From: G965219965 sp965219965
GTDB lineage: Bacteria; Pseudomonadota; Alphaproteobacteria; RS24
NCBI GenBank assembly: GCA_965219965.1
Contig: OZ244796.1
Span: 62,001-126,000 of the forward strand
Direction: 5' to 3'
DNA length: 64,000 nt
Shown here: in pieces, positions 60,748 through 64,000 of the stretch
Numbering within the stretch: position 1 is the stretch's first letter
How the letters are laid out: each line of letters starts with the position of its first letter
Notes under the pieces: model-generated
What the model saw: the letters and a program-made list of their open reading frames with translations, nothing else
What the model was told of the DNA's origin: nothing
Database searches by the model: none
Made by a program: the position numbers and the translations under genes

Positions 60748-61671
60748 ATGATGGAAAAAAATCACACCCTATCACCAGAAAAAAAGACAGCCTATTTGCG
60801 TGCCATCACATTGGCCGCCATCGGGGTGGCACTATTGTTGGTTGTGATAAAAATTCCCGCATGGCGGGTGACGGGTTCGGTCGCTTTGCTCGGCTCGCTG
60901 ATTGACTCAGTGCTTGATTTAATGATTTCCACCGGCAATTTTTTCGTTGTGCGCCACGCGCTGACCCCCGCCGACCGCGAGCATCGCTTTGGCCATGGCA
61001 AAGCCGAAGCCTTAGCCGCGCTGGGGCAAGCATTGGTCATTTCCATTTCTGCCCTATGGCTAGGCTATGAAAGCATCACACGTTTTGTCACGCCTGCGCC
61101 CATCGCGCATGGGGCGGTGGGGGTGAGCGTGATTGGCGTGTCCATTGTGTTTACGCTGGGGCTGGTGGCACTGCAACGCAAGGTTGCGCGCCTGACTGGC
61201 TCGCTGGCCGTCGCCGCCGATTCAGAACATTATAAGGGCGATTTGGCTATGAATTTGGCCATTCTCGCTGGCTTTGGGCTGTCCATTTATGGCGGCTTTA
61301 TTTATGCCGACCCAATTTTGGGGCTGGTGGTGATGTTGGTTTTGCTAAACTCAGCGCGTGAGATTATTGTGCAATCGGCCAATCAGCTGATGGACCATGA
61401 ATTATCCGATGAAGCGCGGGAGCAAATAAAAGAAATTATCCACGCCCACCCGCAAGTCCATGATATGCATGATTTACGCACGCGCCAATCTGGCACGCAA
61501 AAATTTATTCAATGCCATGTTGAAATGGATCCCACGCTAACGCTTATGCAGGCGCATCATATTTCCGATGAAATTGAAGCCAGCATTATGAAAGCCTTTC
61601 CCGAAGCAGAAGTGCTTATCCACCAAGATCCGGCGGGCTATGAAGATGTCAGCAAGCTGGAAAAAAGTTAA
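60748..61671 (+). CDS. Cation diffusion facilitator, FieF-like
   Basis: A 307-aa metal/proton antiporter of the CDF family. Six helices, with metal-site residues in SLIDSVLDLM (helix 2) and DSEHYKGDLAMN (helix 5, HxxxD); the conserved HRFGHGKAEALAAL follows helix 2. The C-terminal cytoplasmic domain (about 215-300) has HDLRTRQSGTQKFIQCHVEM. FieF-like members export Fe2+ or Zn2+. GAAGAG at 60736-60741 favours ATG 60748 among three close ATGs. Confidence 0.9.
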   Translation: MMEKNHTLSPEKKTAYLRAITLAAIGVALLLVVIKIPAWRVTGSVALLGSLIDSVLDLMISTGNFFVVRHALTPADREHRFGHGKAEALAALGQALVISISALWLGYESITRFVTPAPIAHGAVGVSVIGVSIVFTLGLVALQRKVARLTGSLAVAADSEHYKGDLAMNLAILAGFGLSIYGGFIYADPILGLVVMLVLLNSAREIIVQSANQLMDHELSDEAREQIKEIIHAHPQVHDMHDLRTRQSGTQKFIQCHVEMDPTLTLMQAHHISDEIEASIMKAFPEAEVLIHQDPAGYEDVSKLEKS

Positions 61672-61680
61672 GAGGATAAA

Positions 61681-63351
61681 ATGCTTGGGCAAATGCAAAA
61701 CACACCTCTTTTGGTTCACTCTATTCTTGACCACGCGGCGGCATATCATGGAGAGCAGGAAATTGTGTCGCGCCTTGTTGAAGGCAACATTCACCGCGAA
61801 ACTTATGCAGACGCTCATTTGCGAGCGCGGAAATTTTCTCAAGCTCTGCTCAAGCTGGGGTTAAAACAAGGTGATGTCGTCGCCACAATGGCGTGGAACA
61901 CGCATCGGCATTTTGAAAGCTGGTATGCGATTGCGGGCATTGGCGCGGTGTATCACACGCTGAACCCGCGCCTGTTTCCCGAACAGCTGGGCTATATTAT
62001 CAACCATGCGGAAGATAAATTTATCTGCGCCGATGTGAGCTTTGTGCCATTGCTGGAAGCCTTGCAAGAGCATTTGCCGCAAGTGCGGGGTTTTATTTTG
62101 CTGAGTGATGAGGCGCATATGCCTGACACTAAGCTGAAAAATGTGCATTGCTATGAAACGCTATTGGCGGCAGAGGATGGCGATTTTTCTTGGGTCGCGG
62201 TAGATGAAAACCATGCTTGCGGCATTTGCTATACGTCGGGGACGACGGGCAATCCCAAAGGCGTGGTGTATTCGCATCGCTCTAATGTGCTGCACACGCT
62301 CATGGTGAATTCTGCCGATGTGCTGGGCATTAGCGCGAAATCCACCGTTATGCCCGTTGTGCCAATGTTTCACGCCAATGCGTGGGGCGTGGTGTTTGCC
62401 GCACCTGCGGCGGGGGGCAAAATTGTCAATCCGGGCGCGGCGATGGACGGGGCCAGCCTTTATGAATTGCTGGACAGCGAAAAGGTGACACTCGCCGCCG
62501 CCGTGCCAACTATTTGGGCGATGTTGTTGCGCCATGTGCAAGAAAATAATTTGCGTCTGCCGCATTTGCAAAAGGTGAATATTGGCGGGGCGGCTGTGCC
62601 GCGCAATATGGTTGAAATTTTTGAACGCGATTATGATGTGGCGGTGGTTCACGCATGGGGCATGACGGAAACCTCGCCGCTTGGCACACTTAATAGCGAA
62701 AAGGCCGGCATGGAAAATTTAAGTTTTGACGAACGCATGGCGTTGAAATTAAAACAGGGCAGGCCGCCTTATCTGGTGACGCTAAAAATTACCGATGAGC
62801 AGGGGGCGGAATTGCCACGTGATGGCAAAACATCTGGCTTTTTGAAAATCAAAGGCCCATTTGTGGTGGAAAGCTATTTGAAAGACGCAGGCGCGGATTT
62901 GCTTGATGCGGACGGTTTTTTTGACACGGGCGATGTCGCCACGTTGGACGCGCAGGGCTTCATGCACATTACCGACCGCGCAAAAGATATTATCAAATCG
63001 GGCGGCGAATGGATTTCCAGCATTGATATTGAAAATTTGGCCGTGGGGCATGAGGCGGTCGCCGAAGCGGCGGTGATTGGTTTGCCGCACCCCAAATGGG
63101 ACGAACGCCCCTTGCTGATTGTGCGCCTGCATGAAGGCGCGGCTTTGGGGCGCGACGAAATGCTGGCTTTTCTAGGCGGCACAATGGCCAAATGGTGGAT
63201 GCCAGATGATGTTGTTTTTGTTGATGAAATTCCACACACCGCAACGGGTAAGATTCAAAAAACCGCCCTGCGTGAGCAATTCAAAGATTATGTGTTGCCT
63301 GATGCGTCTGCTGACGCGCCCGCCGCGCCTGCCGATAAGCGCGACGATTAG
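61681..63351 (+). CDS. Fatty-acyl-CoA synthetase-type AMP-dependent ligase
   Basis: A 556-aa ANL-superfamily acyl-CoA ligase, which makes acyl-AMP and then acyl-CoA. CYTSGTTGNPKGVVYSHRS is the ATP loop, VVHAWGMTETSPLGTLN the A4-A5 region, GFFDTGDVATLDAQGFMHIT and DRAKDIIKSGGEWISS the A7-A8 hinge, and PHTATGKIQKTALREQ holds the C-terminal catalytic lysine. It resembles medium- or long-chain acyl ligases; chain length is not clear. An acidic, Ala-rich tail ends the protein. Its start follows fieF by 9 nt, AGAGG giving the SD. Confidence 0.9.
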   Translation: MLGQMQNTPLLVHSILDHAAAYHGEQEIVSRLVEGNIHRETYADAHLRARKFSQALLKLGLKQGDVVATMAWNTHRHFESWYAIAGIGAVYHTLNPRLFPEQLGYIINHAEDKFICADVSFVPLLEALQEHLPQVRGFILLSDEAHMPDTKLKNVHCYETLLAAEDGDFSWVAVDENHACGICYTSGTTGNPKGVVYSHRSNVLHTLMVNSADVLGISAKSTVMPVVPMFHANAWGVVFAAPAAGGKIVNPGAAMDGASLYELLDSEKVTLAAAVPTIWAMLLRHVQENNLRLPHLQKVNIGGAAVPRNMVEIFERDYDVAVVHAWGMTETSPLGTLNSEKAGMENLSFDERMALKLKQGRPPYLVTLKITDEQGAELPRDGKTSGFLKIKGPFVVESYLKDAGADLLDADGFFDTGDVATLDAQGFMHITDRAKDIIKSGGEWISSIDIENLAVGHEAVAEAAVIGLPHPKWDERPLLIVRLHEGAALGRDEMLAFLGGTMAKWWMPDDVVFVDEIPHTATGKIQKTALREQFKDYVLPDASADAPAAPADKRDD

Positions 63352-63410
63352 GGCAAGCGCAAGGCGGTGAGAGGCGGGGTATAATCCGCGCCAAAATCCA
63401 AGCCAAAGGG

Positions 63411-63439
63411 TTGGACCATCGCCCCGTTTCAGGTATATA
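63411..63439 (+). promoter_or_regulatory. Probable tRNA-Gln promoter
   Basis: TTGGAC at 63411-63416 and TATATA at 63434-63439 with a 17-bp spacer, about 10 bp before the tRNA. Close to the sigma-70 consensus. Confidence 0.7.
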
Positions 63440-63449
63440 AAACCCAAGT

Positions 63450-63524
<75 letters not shown>

Positions 63525-63561
63525 TTTTTCTTAAAAATAGGGATTGTAATAGGGGGCAGTT

Positions 63562-63717
63562 GTGAGATTGATTTACATAGACGAGTCCAAGGACACCAAA
63601 AATGATATATGCGCGTATTCGGCCTTATGTATTCATATAGAAGAATGGCACAAGACATTTAATAAAAAGGCATCTAAGGCAGATGGTAAAAATTTGGGAA
63701 TAATAAGAGTGGCATAA
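63562..63717 (+). pseudogene. Truncated DUF3800-like gene remnant
   Basis: A 51-codon frame starting at GTG with SD AGGGGG 5 nt upstream. The start RLIYIDESKDTKN followed by CAYSALCIHIEEWHKTFN resembles the first strand and helix of DUF3800, an RNase-H-like family normally over 200 residues that is frequent in defence and mobile regions. The frame stops after KNLGIIRVA, so only the N-terminal fifth or so remains. It could be a gene fragment left by deletion beside the tRNA. The family call rests on the short LIYIDES motif. Confidence 0.55.
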
Positions 63718-63882
63718 AAAGAGCGGGGCTGCCTACTACGCCATGTAATAGGAGGATCCCGCATGTGCTATTTTAATGTAGGGTAGGAAGAAAAACAAGC
63801 ACTATATAGTTAAAGGAAAAACCTAGAATAGGCGCGGATTAGCCGAGAGAGAAAAAATCAAGCTTGCTAGATGGGATTTATC
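63718..63882. other. A+T-rich non-coding stretch with a long stem-loop
   Basis: About 165 bp between the DUF3800 remnant and the partial gene. It contains a composite stem-loop at 63723-63762: GCGGG (63723-63727) pairs with CCCGC (63758-63762), and CCTACTAC (63732-63739) with GTAATAGG (63745-63752) around loop GCCAT with one mismatch. It may be a terminator, a structured RNA or a recombination relic. No ORF is supported. Confidence 0.4.
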
Positions 63883-64000
63883 TTAGCCACTTGTAGGTTT
63901 GCTTAATACTGGATACCGCCAGTTCCAAGTTACTGTTTCTTGTTCACCTTCATCTTGAGTCTTAATCTCATTTTTATAACATTGTTCTATGTAACCCTTA
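63883..64000 (-). CDS. Partial unknown gene, 3' end only
   Basis: A frame open from the right edge encodes 38 residues ending GEQETVTWNWRYPVLSKPTS-Gly and a TAA stop at 63883-63885 on the minus strand. The Lys/Glu/Thr-rich composition differs from the Ala/Gly-rich core genes and fits the accessory look of this edge. Most of the gene lies outside the window; no family can be named. Confidence 0.45.
   Translation of the reverse strand, partial: KGYIEQCYKNEIKTQDEGEQETVTWNWRYPVLSKPTSG

Overview
The window is a chromosomal segment of an alphaproteobacterium. Supporting signs are the phoR-pstSCAB-phoU-phoB order, a TrcR/DUF1013 cell-cycle regulator, COQ9, an aa3-type oxidase subunit IV, a cysteine-free L36, and the close packing efp-thiE-aroC-fabI. 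The genus cannot be named from sequence alone. Most genes are tightly packed, often with ATGA, TAATG or longer overlaps. Start codons here were chosen from Shine-Dalgarno (SD) spacing and often lie inside longer open frames. Two tRNA genes (Val-GAC, Gln-TTG) and no rRNA or CRISPR array were seen.

Layout. 1-367: a very densely structured leader RNA in front of a 67-aa membrane protein. 383-2861: FAD-linked oxidase and an EamA permease. 2871-9970: phosphate regulon (PhoR, PstSCAB, PhoU, PhoB). 9979-14338: a GntR regulator, an acidic coiled-coil protein, a GAF/membrane protein with an orphan Mla-like ATPase, and MsrA. 14361-18589: nucleotide-sugar and envelope genes (KdsD, GalU, mannose-1-phosphate guanylyltransferase, MltB). 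18591-24647: glutamate synthase GltD and GltB. 24648-28103: an accessory stretch with a Sel1-repeat protein, its duplicated 5' end, a DUF2158 protein and an unknown protein. 28106-32373: NSS symporter, HisN-like phosphatase, N-formylglutamate amidohydrolase and a Fic enzyme, preceded by a striking palindrome array. 32766-34198: tRNA-Val, nitroreductase, a small lipoprotein and a secreted protein.

34312-49240 is a surface-polysaccharide cluster: two O-antigen ligase/polymerase-type proteins, UDP-glucose dehydrogenase, UDP-glucuronate epimerase, glycosyltransferases, a GT2/adenylate-forming-ligase fusion, GtrA, a WecA-like initiating transferase, and a large secreted protein I do not recognise. 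GalU (UDP-glucose), Ugd (UDP-glucuronate) and the epimerase (UDP-galacturonate) form one precursor route; the guanylyltransferase supplies GDP-mannose.

49361-63351 is mostly core metabolism: MFS transporter, L36, a second formylglutamate amidohydrolase, oxidase subunit IV, S21, COQ9, PurK/PurE, DUF465, TrcR, L31, SuhB, EF-P, ThiE, AroC, FabI, PdxH, FieF and an acyl-CoA ligase. After tRNA-Gln (63450) composition becomes A+T-rich and holds a truncated DUF3800-like gene and an unrecognised partial gene, suggesting the edge of an integrated element.

Most unusual signals: the structured SD-sequestering leader at 9-159; the 40-bp-period palindrome array upstream of fic (32398-32665); the GT2-CapK fusion (40109-42406); and the orphan Mla-like ATPase with Asn in place of the Walker B glutamate.
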